Below are positions 18,103 through 26,718 of a stretch of DNA of 64,000 bases, piece after piece; the stretch's first letter is position 1; each line of letters begins with the position of its first letter. Under the pieces are notes generated by a model, which saw only the letters and a list, made by a program, of their open reading frames with translations, did no database searches and was not told where the DNA came from. The translations under genes were made by a program, and so were the position numbers. The stretch is from JAHQVK01 sp036788295 (lineage in GTDB: Bacteria > Myxococcota > Kuafuiibacteriia > Kuafuiibacteriales > Kuafuiibacteriaceae). The stretch covers positions 62,001 to 126,000 of the forward strand of contig DAIQNR010000001.1 in assembly GCA_036788295.1 (NCBI GenBank), given 5' to 3'.

Positions 18103-21100
18103 GACGCCACCATTTTCGCCATCTCGAGGATGGCCTCGTTGTCGGACGGCTCCGGCGACGCCGCGTAGGTCGTCTCGACCGCGAGCAGGTACGCAGGCGC
18201 CGGCCCGAGCTGGCCTTGAAACTCCGACACGTAGTCGATCGCCTTCAGGAGCGACCGTATGGAGTAGACTGGGCGATCTCGCTCCCGGACATCGCCACCG
18301 AGCTCACCGCTCGCGTAGCTGTCCAAGATGCGTCTTTGAAGCTCGACCAGGCCGTCGATGATCGGCTCCGGCACCCCCTTCTTGGCGCCGATCGCCCGAA
18401 GGATGATCTTCTGCTCCTCCTTGTCTTCGAGCTCCGGGACCCGGATCATCGTGAAGCGGTTCTGCATCGCGAACGAGAGCTTGGCCCGGCCACCATATTT
18501 CGCGGTGGGAGGGTTCATCGCCGCGATGAACCGAAACTCGGGGTGCAGCTCGACCTCCTCGGGGGGAGCCCGCTCAGCCAGCACCAGCTTTCGCTCATCG
18601 TCGAGCACCGAGTTGAGCCGCTCGAGCAGCGCCGGAGGGGCGAGGTTGAATTCGTCGGCAACGAACACCCCCGGAGGGTTGTCTGGGCGGCTCGCGTCGA
18701 GCAGCAGACCATCTCTCCATCCGGTGGGATCGTAGCCTCCGATGAGCTGGCTCGCGTCGGTGGAGCCGTGCAGGTTCTGGCGCTGGTACGGCTGCTGGCG
18801 CAGCATCGCGAACAATTTGGCGATCGCGGTCTTTCCCGAGGCCCGCTCGCCGATGAGCGCGACGTTCTCCCCGCAGTCGAGCGCCTTTGCGAGCCGGTAC
18901 AGGACCTGAGCGGTCCGCGGGGTCATGACGAGCCGTGCGCCTTCGCCCGGAACGAGCGGGTGCTCGATGCCGAGCTTCTTCACGCTCACGTCGCCGATGC
19001 GAAAGCCGTGCTGGTCCTCGGCGAGCTCGAGCTGCGCGTAGAAGTCCGGGCCGTCGTAGGGCATCGCGGTGGCCAGGACGTCCCGCACGTGGGAGATGTC
19101 GTCCTGGTCGATGAGCCCGCCGGCGTAGACCTCCTCGGTCTCCCGCCGCATCAGGGCCTCATCGGACAGCTCGCCGCCTCGAAACCGGACAAACCGCTCC
19201 GCGACCCGAAACAGATTTCTCAGCGTGAACGCCAGCCCCCCCGTGGTCCCGCCCATCTCCCCCTCGTCCGCCGCCCGTGACAGGTTGTCGTGCACCGCGA
19301 CGAGCTTCGCGAGCTCCGGCAGCGCGATCTGCGTCCCGTACCGGGTCTTCATGATTGTGGTGAGATCCGAGGCGCCGAGCCCGTGGGTGTAGACGTTGTT
19401 CCAGCGCGAGCGGGTCGCGTCGGACAACCGGGCCCGCCCCGCGTACGAGGCGGGGTTCATCGCCCCGAACAGCCGAAAGTTCGGGTCGGGCCGGATGACC
19501 TCGTTTCTGTGCTCGGTGAGTACGATGTTCTCGTCGTCGTCGAAGAGGGAGTTCAGCCGCTCGAGCACCTCCGGGCGAGCAAGGTTCATCTCGTCGAGAA
19601 GAACGACCTCCCCCTTCTTCATCGCCGAGACCAGCGGGCCGTCTTCCCACCGCGGCTTCTCTCGAGCCTCGAGCACGTGCTCGATGAGCGATCTCCTTTG
19701 CATGCCCTCCACCGCTCCATAGGCTTCCCCGATCGCTTGGAGCTCGGCTTCGCTCTTCTTCTCGAGCCAGGCCCGGTCGGCGTGCCGGTCCCCGGCCACG
19801 TACCTTCCGAGCAGGTCTTCGACCTCGGTGAAGGGCGAGAGGTTGATCCGGCGGTAGGGCGAGCCCGTCTTGTAGGCGAGGTACCGAATCGCAGAGGTTT
19901 TTCCCGAGCTGGTGGGTCCCTCGAGCAGGACCGGCTGCGCCCGGCGCCACGCGGTCGCGATCAGGCGAAGGTTTCGCTCGGTGGTGCCGGTCAGGATGAG
20001 CTCCGCGTTCTCCTCTCGGGGTACCGCCTCTTCATCCTTGTCCGGTCGATCGTGGGCCTTCAGCTCGATGGACGCGACCCTCACCGTTTTCGTGCCCGGT
20101 GGAAACGGAGGCGGCCCCTGGAACGAGGGCGGCCCCACCCCGCCCAGCTCGGCATCGGCTCTTGCGAGCGGCATGACCCGCGCGAGGTCGGTCTGATGAA
20201 TCTGCCCGAGGATCTCCTCGCAGAGTTGGCTCGGGTTTGCAAACCGGCTCGCCTTCTCGAGGGCCCGGACCAGCTCCGAGATCGATTTCGGCCGAGGATC
20301 GGGCCCGGACACCGCCGCCACCGAAGCGCGGACCGCTTCGTCCGCCTCCGGGTTCAGCACGGCGAGGTCTCGAGGCCGAACCAAACGCCGCACGAGCTCG
20401 GGGTCGAGCGCGCCGGCGTCGAGCTGGCGGTGAACGAAACGCCGCACATGGAGCCGCTCCAAGGAACCAGCTGGTGTTTGGGCCGCCCGGTCGATCGCGG
20501 CTTCGACGAACCCATAGGGATCGACGTCTTTGGCCACCGAAAACCCCTCGTCGAGGCTTCGGTCGTCGAGCTTCATGTCGAGGAGCGCGAGGCGGACCGG
20601 GACGGCGCCGAACTCGGGGCCGCCCTCGGACCACAGCGGACCGAGCACGAAGGACTGGTCGGACGCGTCCATCGGTCCGAGCTGGGCGGCGACCCGGCTC
20701 CAGCTCTGCGCCTGTTCAGCGGGCATCCCGAGCTGCCCGAGCGCCTGCTCGAGCCGCTTTGGCGCGACGCTCGCAAAGAGACCCACCGCGAGCGCCCCAG
20801 CGCAGAGGGGCTCGAGACCTTCGAGGCAGCTCTCGAGCCATTCGACCTGGGATGTCTCCCCGAGGCCCGCCAGGCCCACCGGGCGGAGTTTCCCCTTCGC
20901 CTTGAGCTCGACCGCGGCCAAGAGCAGAGCAAGCAACCCGAGCTCCGGCGTCGAGTCCGCGGCCAAGAGCAGCGCCTTCACCGCCTGTCGGCGCTCGGCC
21001 AGGGTCTTTGCCTTCGCCGGGTCGAGCTCGGCGAAGCGTCGTGCGTCCGCAGAGAGGATCTGCGCCCCCGCCCGCGGCCTCTCTGCCCCGAAGGCGCCGA

Positions 21101-21932
21101 GCGTCGTGCCTCCGAACGGGAGCGGGGAGAGATCCACCGCGAACGCCACCCCGACCCGGCGCAAGACCCGGGCGCCCTCGATGGTGACCGGGACCGCCGC
21201 CGCGAGCTCCCGGAAGTCCCGGATGTGCACCGGCAGCCGAAGCTCGGCGGCCCGGGCCACGAGCCGAAGCGCCGCGATCTTCATCGCCGGCGGACTTCCT
21301 GGTCGAAAGAGGCAGTTTGGAGGCAGCGGGAGCTGGCCGCTGGTCACCGCGGCCAGAAGCGATGGATCGGTCACCGCCAGGTCGCCGGGATCACTTGCGG
21401 CTTGGGCCGTGGCGAGCGCTGCGCCAGACGGGCTCTTCCTCCCGAGCTCGGCCGCCGGCTCCGCTGCCGAGACCGCCATCGAGCCCCCACCCGCTGGACC
21501 TGGGTCCGGCGCCTCCGGCATCTCGACCGCCTGCTCCAACAGAGGCCGCAGATCATCCGGCATCGACACCCGGTCGAGGAACGCGCGCACGCCGCCTGTC
21601 ATCTCCGGCAGTCTCGCGAGCCGCCGGGCGACCTCGAGGCTTCGGTAGTAGTTGCGGAGGGACCGGGGGACGTCCACCCCGAAATTTTTGACCCGGCCGC
21701 CGAAGCTGAGTCTCGTCTCGGGCGCGCTCCGGGCGAGCCGCAGCAGCCTTCTGGCCCGTTCGAGGCGTGATTGCGGGGGGATTGAGGCGCTCACCGCCGA
21801 GCACGGCCGCGCATCCTTTCCCACGAAGACATCCTCCCTCGATGGGGGTGCTTCGATGGGTCGCGCGACCATCTGTATTTCATTCGTCGGCGCCTCGAAC
21901 CGGCGAAGCCGTACGTCGCGTAGTCGGGTCAT
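18099..21932 (-). CDS. Tandem AAA+ (MoxR/midasin/dynein-related AAA_5) ATPase
   Basis: About 1,277 aa. The first half (1-640) is helical and unrecognised. Two AAA_5 modules follow: Walker A GPTSSGKT (672-679) with Walker B VVLLDEMNLA, and Walker A GERASGKT (1028-1035) with Walker B VFVADEFNLA. Each has the AAMNP sensor-1 region of the midasin/MoxR/McrB group (LFGAMNPASY; FIAAMNPPTA). Two concatenated modules and a downstream VWA partner recall eukaryotic Rea1/midasin, where AAA modules and a MIDAS domain are fused. It is probably a remodelling ATPase acting on a complex recognised by the VWA protein. Start ATG 21932 is preferred; ATG 21872 is an alternative. It begins the operon. Confidence 0.85.
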   Translation of the reverse strand: MTRLRDVRLRRFEAPTNEIQMVARPIEAPPSREDVFVGKDARPCSAVSASIPPQSRLERARRLLRLARSAPETRLSFGGRVKNFGVDVPRSLRNYYRSLEVARRLARLPEMTGGVRAFLDRVSMPDDLRPLLEQAVEMPEAPDPGPAGGGSMAVSAAEPAAELGRKSPSGAALATAQAASDPGDLAVTDPSLLAAVTSGQLPLPPNCLFRPGSPPAMKIAALRLVARAAELRLPVHIRDFRELAAAVPVTIEGARVLRRVGVAFAVDLSPLPFGGTTLGAFGAERPRAGAQILSADARRFAELDPAKAKTLAERRQAVKALLLAADSTPELGLLALLLAAVELKAKGKLRPVGLAGLGETSQVEWLESCLEGLEPLCAGALAVGLFASVAPKRLEQALGQLGMPAEQAQSWSRVAAQLGPMDASDQSFVLGPLWSEGGPEFGAVPVRLALLDMKLDDRSLDEGFSVAKDVDPYGFVEAAIDRAAQTPAGSLERLHVRRFVHRQLDAGALDPELVRRLVRPRDLAVLNPEADEAVRASVAAVSGPDPRPKSISELVRALEKASRFANPSQLCEEILGQIHQTDLARVMPLARADAELGGVGPPSFQGPPPFPPGTKTVRVASIELKAHDRPDKDEEAVPREENAELILTGTTERNLRLIATAWRRAQPVLLEGPTSSGKTSAIRYLAYKTGSPYRRINLSPFTEVEDLLGRYVAGDRHADRAWLEKKSEAELQAIGEAYGAVEGMQRRSLIEHVLEAREKPRWEDGPLVSAMKKGEVVLLDEMNLARPEVLERLNSLFDDDENIVLTEHRNEVIRPDPNFRLFGAMNPASYAGRARLSDATRSRWNNVYTHGLGASDLTTIMKTRYGTQIALPELAKLVAVHDNLSRAADEGEMGGTTGGLAFTLRNLFRVAERFVRFRGGELSDEALMRRETEEVYAGGLIDQDDISHVRDVLATAMPYDGPDFYAQLELAEDQHGFRIGDVSVKKLGIEHPLVPGEGARLVMTPRTAQVLYRLAKALDCGENVALIGERASGKTAIAKLFAMLRQQPYQRQNLHGSTDASQLIGGYDPTGWRDGLLLDASRPDNPPGVFVADEFNLAPPALLERLNSVLDDERKLVLAERAPPEEVELHPEFRFIAAMNPPTAKYGGRAKLSFAMQNRFTMIRVPELEDKEEQKIILRAIGAKKGVPEPIIDGLVELQRRILDSYASGELGGDVRERDRPVYSIRSLLKAIDYVSEFQGQLGPAPAYLLAVETTYAASPEPSDNEAILEMAKMVAS

Positions 21933-22081
21933 CGTTCCGACGGTAGCGGCTCCGCTGTAGGTGCGCATCCGACGTCCAACCGATGGCCGGGGAGATCTCG
22001 GACCGCGCGGCGATCCCTTGGCAACGAGCCGGTCCCGACGGGTCTCGCGAAGCGCCACCAACCATGTGGCGCGGACCTGGG

Positions 22082-24430
22082 TCAGGCCGGGTCGGTGGTC
22101 GCGGCGATGGATTTGAGGACCTCGGCGAGCCGCCGCGAACAAATTGGTTTGGTCAGGTAGTCGTCCATGCCCGCTTCCCGGCAGCGGGCCTCGTCGCTCG
22201 ATAGGGCGTGGGCGGTCAGGGCCACGATCGGGACGCTGGCGGCCGCGTCGCCCCGGGCGCGAATCGCGCGGGTGGTGTCGAGTCCGTCGAGCCCCGGCAT
22301 CTGCACGTCCATCAAGATGAGGTCGTGGATCTCTCCCCGGTCGAGCCTCTCGAGGACCTCCGTGCCGTCCTGAGCCGCCTCCACATGGTGTCCGAGCCGT
22401 TCGACCAAGGCGGCTCCTACCATTCGGTTCACCGCGTTGTCGTCGGCGAGCAGGATCCTGAGCCGCCGCACCGGAACGACAGGAGCATCGCCGGCCGAGC
22501 CCTCCCGAGGGATCTCGCTCGCGGGCGGCAGGTCGACCTCGAACCAGAAGGTGCTACCGACCCCCAGCTCGCTTTGGACGCCGATCGTCCCGCCCATCAG
22601 CTCGATCAGCCGTTGGCTGATCGCGAGCCCGAGCCCGGTGCCTCCGAAGCGGCGGGATATCGAGCTGTCGACCTGCGAGAACGAAGCGAACAGTCGAGTC
22701 TGGTCGGCAGCAGCGATCCCGATCCCCGTATCCTCGACCTCGAACCGGACCCGATCACCATCGAGGCGCCAGCAGCGAACCGAAACCCCCCCGGACTCGG
22801 TGAACTTGAGCCCGTTTCCGACCAGGTTGAGGAGGACCTGGCGAAGCCGGTGCTCGTCGCCGCTCACCGCATCGAGCTGCGACCCGGCGTCGAGGCTCAG
22901 CCCGATCCGCTTGTCCTCCGCCAAAGGGCGGGTCACCGCACAAACGTCTTCGAGGAGGCGGAGAAGCGGAAACGTCCGCCGCTCGAGCTCGAGCTTGCCC
23001 GCCTCGATCTTCGAAAAGTCGAGAATGTCGTTGATGATGGCCAGGAGGGCCTCGGCCGAGCGGCGCGCCGTCGCTGCCTGTTCGCGCTGCTCGGGGCACA
23101 GTTCTCCGCCGAGCAAGACTTCGAGCATCCCGAGCACGCCATTCATCGGGGTCCGAATCTCGTGGCTCATGCTGGCCAGGAACGTACTTTTCGCCTGGCT
23201 CGCGCGCTCGGCCTGCTCCTTTGCCGCCTCGAGCGCCCGCTCGTGCTCGACCTGCTCGTTCACCATCTCGGTGAACATGATGATCCCACCGATCTCGCCG
23301 CCGTCGTCCCGCCACGGGTACAAGCGCCAGCGCACGTGGTCGGTGGAGCCGTCTTCACGAACGAACGGATCCCTCTCCGCCGAGAGCACCTCTCCCCGGA
23401 GTGCCCGCTGGTGGAGGACCTTCCAGCGCTCGGGGATGGTGGGGAAGACGTCGTAGTGGCTGCGGCCGGTCAGGTCCTCATCCCCGAGCCCGTAGGCGCG
23501 GTTCCAGTCCTGGCTCGCCACCAGGTAGCGAAGGTCACGATCCACCATCGCGACGGCGGATGGGGTGTAGCGAACGAAGAGTTGGAGGTTCTCTTGCACG
23601 CGGGCGAGCCGCTCGCGAACCCGGACCGCCTCATCGATGGGCAGGACCTGACCCAGCATGCGGAGCGGCCGGCCGTTTGGGCCCCGCTCCACCACCGCGC
23701 CCACGGAGCGGGTCCATCTCCACCCTCCGGACAACCGGCGAAGCCGCATGTCGCAATCGAAAGGAATTCCGGGGTCGGCGAAGGCGGCCTCGACGGCGGC
23801 GACGACCTGCGGTTGATCCTGAGGATGTATGCGCTCGAAGAAGTAGGAGCCATCGAGCGGACCGGGAGGCACCGCTTCGTCGAGCATCGCGTGGAATCCG
23901 CGGTTCCACGTCAGCGCCCCGGTGGCGACGTTCCAGTCCCAGAGCCCAGCGCCCGCCGCTCGAATGGCCACTTCGAGCCGCTCGGCGCTCTCGCGCTCGG
24001 CGGTGACGTCGATGCAGGCCCCGGTGGCCAGAAGCGGGCCTCCGCACCCATCCCGCTCGCGGATCCGGCCAGACACCCGGAGCCAGGCCCAGGTGCCGTC
24101 CTTTCGGCGAAAGCGAAGGGTTCCGCTCAGGTCGGAACCACCTGATGGTCGATCGATGAGCAGGCGCTCGGCGAGGCCGTGGTCGAGCGGATGGATGAGG
24201 TTTGCCCACGCCTCGTTCCCATCGGGGAGCTCCCCCTCGGCGTACCCGAGGAGGTCGACGTACACCCGCTGCCAAGCCATCCCCTCAGCGCGTCCGCGCG
24301 CGGTCAGAAGGAGTTCAGCGCGTCCGCGCGCGGTCAGAGGGAGTTCAGCGCGTCCGCGCGCGGTCAGAGAATGCTGCGCCCACGTCGCGACGCCCGATTC
24401 ACGAAGCACCCGTTCGTCCCCGCCCACCAT
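22082..24430 (-). CDS. Hybrid sensor histidine kinase/response regulator with PAS domains
   Basis: 782 aa, cytoplasmic, no membrane segment. Three PAS domains (about 5-140, 150-270, 280-400) are followed by a coiled segment, HisKA (FLASMSHEIRTPMNGVLGM, phosphoacceptor His), HATPase_c (N box LRQVLLNLVGNGLKF, G1 DTGIGI, G2 GGTGLGLAIS) and a receiver domain (LLADDNAVN, LMDVQMPG with phosphoacceptor Asp, TAHAL, YLTKPI). ATG 24430 was chosen because ESGVATW is the usual first PAS strand. Residues 22-50 are three 10-residue repeats inserted in the hairpin of PAS1 (see repeat entry). No response-regulator gene is adjacent, so an unlinked Hpt/regulator is likely. It diverges from the nucleotidyltransferase gene across 94 bp. 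Confidence 0.9.
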   Translation of the reverse strand: MVGGDERVLRESGVATWAQHSLTARGRAELPLTARGRAELLLTARGRAEGMAWQRVYVDLLGYAEGELPDGNEAWANLIHPLDHGLAERLLIDRPSGGSDLSGTLRFRRKDGTWAWLRVSGRIRERDGCGGPLLATGACIDVTAERESAERLEVAIRAAGAGLWDWNVATGALTWNRGFHAMLDEAVPPGPLDGSYFFERIHPQDQPQVVAAVEAAFADPGIPFDCDMRLRRLSGGWRWTRSVGAVVERGPNGRPLRMLGQVLPIDEAVRVRERLARVQENLQLFVRYTPSAVAMVDRDLRYLVASQDWNRAYGLGDEDLTGRSHYDVFPTIPERWKVLHQRALRGEVLSAERDPFVREDGSTDHVRWRLYPWRDDGGEIGGIIMFTEMVNEQVEHERALEAAKEQAERASQAKSTFLASMSHEIRTPMNGVLGMLEVLLGGELCPEQREQAATARRSAEALLAIINDILDFSKIEAGKLELERRTFPLLRLLEDVCAVTRPLAEDKRIGLSLDAGSQLDAVSGDEHRLRQVLLNLVGNGLKFTESGGVSVRCWRLDGDRVRFEVEDTGIGIAAADQTRLFASFSQVDSSISRRFGGTGLGLAISQRLIELMGGTIGVQSELGVGSTFWFEVDLPPASEIPREGSAGDAPVVPVRRLRILLADDNAVNRMVGAALVERLGHHVEAAQDGTEVLERLDRGEIHDLILMDVQMPGLDGLDTTRAIRARGDAAASVPIVALTAHALSSDEARCREAGMDDYLTKPICSRRLAEVLKSIAATTDPA
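24285..24370 (-). repeat. 30-bp minisatellite inside the PAS1 hairpin, 2.9 units
   Basis: Three nearly identical units begin at 24285, 24315 and 24345 (the third is 26 bp). Read on the minus strand they encode LTARGRAELP, LTARGRAELL and LTARGRAEGM in the sensor kinase. The unit is very GC-rich with a CGCGTCCGCGCGCGG core. In-frame copy-number change would lengthen the PAS1 loop without breaking the kinase. Confidence 0.9.
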
Positions 24431-24524
24431 ACCCCCCCAACAGGGAGACTTCGGGCAGCGGAGCCGAAACGAGAACCGAGCCCGCCCGAATCGATCCTCG
24501 CCGTCTCGAACCGGCACGGAGCCG

Positions 24525-25892
24525 ATGACCGAGGCTGCCCCAGGTTTCGGTGGTCGGGGGCGGGTCGCAGTGGCCCCGGTTTCAGGGCCGGCGCTTTCGT
24601 GGGAGGGTCGAGGGGTGGTGCGGGTGCGTGGTCTTCTGGGCGTCGATCCGCGGTCCGTGCCGCTGCCGCTCGGGACCGAGGTGAGCGCCACGGTCGCGCG
24701 GCCGGGGCCGGGCGGCGGGCGGGTGGTTCCCCAGGGGGCGGTCGGCCGGGTGCTCGGAGTGGACGGGGAAGAGGTTCGGGTGCAGGTGGTAGGAGTCGGG
24801 GAGGTCGTCTACCCCCGCGGTGAGCTCATCCCTCGAAAGATGGGGCAGCTTCGCTTCGCGGCGCGCCGGGCCGACGCGGAGACGAAGCTTCGCCCCTGCG
24901 TCGTGCTCGAAGCCGCGGTGGGTTCGCGGGCGTGGGGCCTCTCCGAGGCCGGCTCGGACTTCGACACGAGGGGCGTGTTCCTGTTCCCCTTTCCATGGAC
25001 GACGGGGCTCGCAAACCCTCCGGATGTCGTCGTCAGCGCCGACGGCAACGAGACCTACTGGGAGCTGGGCCGGACGGTGCGGCAGCTGCTGCGGGCCGAC
25101 CCGAACACGCTCGAGATGCTGTTCGTGCCCGGCGCCCGCGCCGTTGGCCCGATGCGCGGGGTTGGGGAGCGGCTGATCGCCGAGCGGGACGCCTTCGTCT
25201 CAGCCGAGATCTACGGCTCCTTTGGCCGCTACGCCCTGTCCCAGGCCAAGAAGCTCGAGCAGTCGCTCCGCCTCGCTCGCCACCGGGAGATGCTGTTCAA
25301 GTGGCTCGGCGAAGATCCGGCGCTGACGCTCGACCCACTCTCGGTTCGGCTCGCCGTGGCGACCGGCGACGATACCCCAGCCGCGATCCTCCGCGCCCGA
25401 GAATACATCAAGCAGCTCTACCGGTCGCTTCACGACCAGGGCCTCATCGACGCCGCCGATCTGGGCGCGATGGCCCGATCCGCCTCCTCGGCGTCCCTGT
25501 CCTCCGGACCGAGCTCCGAACCCGGTTCGCTCGAGCTGCCTCGGGAGCTTCGCCCGAAGAACGCGTACAACCTTCTTCGGTTGGTCGCCTGCGCCGGGCA
25601 CTGGCTCGAGACCGGGGAGCCGCTCATCGAGGTCACCGGTCCCCTGCGGGACCGGCTCCTGTCCATCAAGCGGGGCGAGGTGCCGCTCGAGGACGCCCTT
25701 CGCTGGACCGAGCGGGAGGCCCAGAGGCTCGAGGCGGCGCGGGTCGAGACGAAGCTGCCGCCGCGGCCCGACTTCCGCCGGGCCGAACGCCTGCTTCGCG
25801 ACGCCCGCGCCGACGCGGCCCGCGCGTTCGTCACCCACCAACCAGGGCCCTGGGGGACCGGCGCGCCGCCGCCGCCGGAGGCAGAGCCATGA
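24525..25892 (+). CDS. RlaP/YcgL-type (COG3541) nucleotidyltransferase with N-terminal beta domain
   Basis: 455 aa. The polymerase-beta-like nucleotidyltransferase core lies at about 118-250: GSRAWGLSEAGSDFDTRGVF carries the GS...D-x-D metal-binding signature. About 110 residues precede it, beta-rich and valine/glycine-rich with KOW/SH3-like character (VGRVLGVDGEEVRVQVVGVG), not typical of the family. The helical C-terminal part contains the conserved KLEQSLRLARHR and KNAYNLLRL segments. Family members are linked to RNA ligases or RNA repair in some genomes; the substrate is unknown. It overlaps the next, shorter homologue by ATGA. Confidence 0.85.
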   Translation: MTEAAPGFGGRGRVAVAPVSGPALSWEGRGVVRVRGLLGVDPRSVPLPLGTEVSATVARPGPGGGRVVPQGAVGRVLGVDGEEVRVQVVGVGEVVYPRGELIPRKMGQLRFAARRADAETKLRPCVVLEAAVGSRAWGLSEAGSDFDTRGVFLFPFPWTTGLANPPDVVVSADGNETYWELGRTVRQLLRADPNTLEMLFVPGARAVGPMRGVGERLIAERDAFVSAEIYGSFGRYALSQAKKLEQSLRLARHREMLFKWLGEDPALTLDPLSVRLAVATGDDTPAAILRAREYIKQLYRSLHDQGLIDAADLGAMARSASSASLSSGPSSEPGSLELPRELRPKNAYNLLRLVACAGHWLETGEPLIEVTGPLRDRLLSIKRGEVPLEDALRWTEREAQRLEAARVETKLPPRPDFRRAERLLRDARADAARAFVTHQPGPWGTGAPPPPEAEP

Positions 25893-26659
25893 CCGACCTT
25901 CTCACCGCCGAGCAGGCGAAAGTCGCGGCCGAGTTCCTCGACCAGGAAAGCCAGCGCCGCGAGCACCTGGTGGTGTCGCTGTGCGGCGCCCACGCCTACG
26001 GCTTCGCTTCCGTGGACAGCGACCTCGACCTGAAGGCCGTGCATGTATCGCCCACCCGGACCCTGCTTGGGCTCTCGCCCGCTCCGACCGGCGCCGAGAA
26101 GCTCGAGCTCCGGGGCGGCGTCGAGCTCGACTACAGCTCGAACGAGGTCGCGGCCGCCCTCAACGGGGTGCTTCGTGGCAACGGAAACATGATCGAGCGG
26201 CTGCTCGACCCAAACCCTCTCGTATCCCACCCTGACCTCGCCGAGCTGCGGCCGCTCGTCGCCGGGCAGCTCTGCCGCCGAGTTCACAACCACTACCGGG
26301 GCTTCGCCGCGTCGCAGCGCTCGGCCTACCTCTCGAACCCGAGCCTGAAGAAGGGCCTCTACGTGCTCCGCACCGCCCTGACGGGGGCCCACGCCCTCCG
26401 CACCGGCGAGGTGGTGCCCGATCTATCGGTGCTCGGCCCGATGTATCGGTTCTTCGAGGTGCCCGAGCTCATCGCCGCGAAACGCGCCGCCGAGCGGGCG
26501 CGAACGCCGGCGGAGTTCGAAAGGCGGATGGAGGTTCTGTTCGACCGGGCCTTTCAGACCCTCGAGGCGAGCCGCGACGCGTCCCCGCTGCCCGAGCACC
26601 CGCCCGAGCCCGACCGGCTCGAGGCGTGGCTGCTCGACCTGCGCCAGCGCCGCTGGTGA
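25889..26659 (+). CDS. Second RlaP-type (COG3541) nucleotidyltransferase
   Basis: 256 aa. The core signature is GAHAYGFASVDSDLDLKAVHV (about 30-50), the same GS/GA...DxD metal site as its neighbour with Ser replaced by Ala. ELDYSSNEVAAALNGVLRGN and NPSLKKGLYVLRTALTGA match the family helices. It is more compact than the upstream paralogue and lacks its beta domain. ATGA coupling with the upstream gene suggests the two act together, perhaps as a heteromer. Confidence 0.85.
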   Translation: MTDLLTAEQAKVAAEFLDQESQRREHLVVSLCGAHAYGFASVDSDLDLKAVHVSPTRTLLGLSPAPTGAEKLELRGGVELDYSSNEVAAALNGVLRGNGNMIERLLDPNPLVSHPDLAELRPLVAGQLCRRVHNHYRGFAASQRSAYLSNPSLKKGLYVLRTALTGAHALRTGEVVPDLSVLGPMYRFFEVPELIAAKRAAERARTPAEFERRMEVLFDRAFQTLEASRDASPLPEHPPEPDRLEAWLLDLRQRRW

Positions 26660-26718
26660 CGGCGCGGCTTCTCTTTGCGGCCGCTTCGTGGCTTCATCGA
26701 GGGCCGAACGAGGCACGA

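Noticed and set aside
24285..24370. CRISPR-like array
   Set aside because: The 30-bp units are directly adjacent with no spacers, so this is a minisatellite, not an array.
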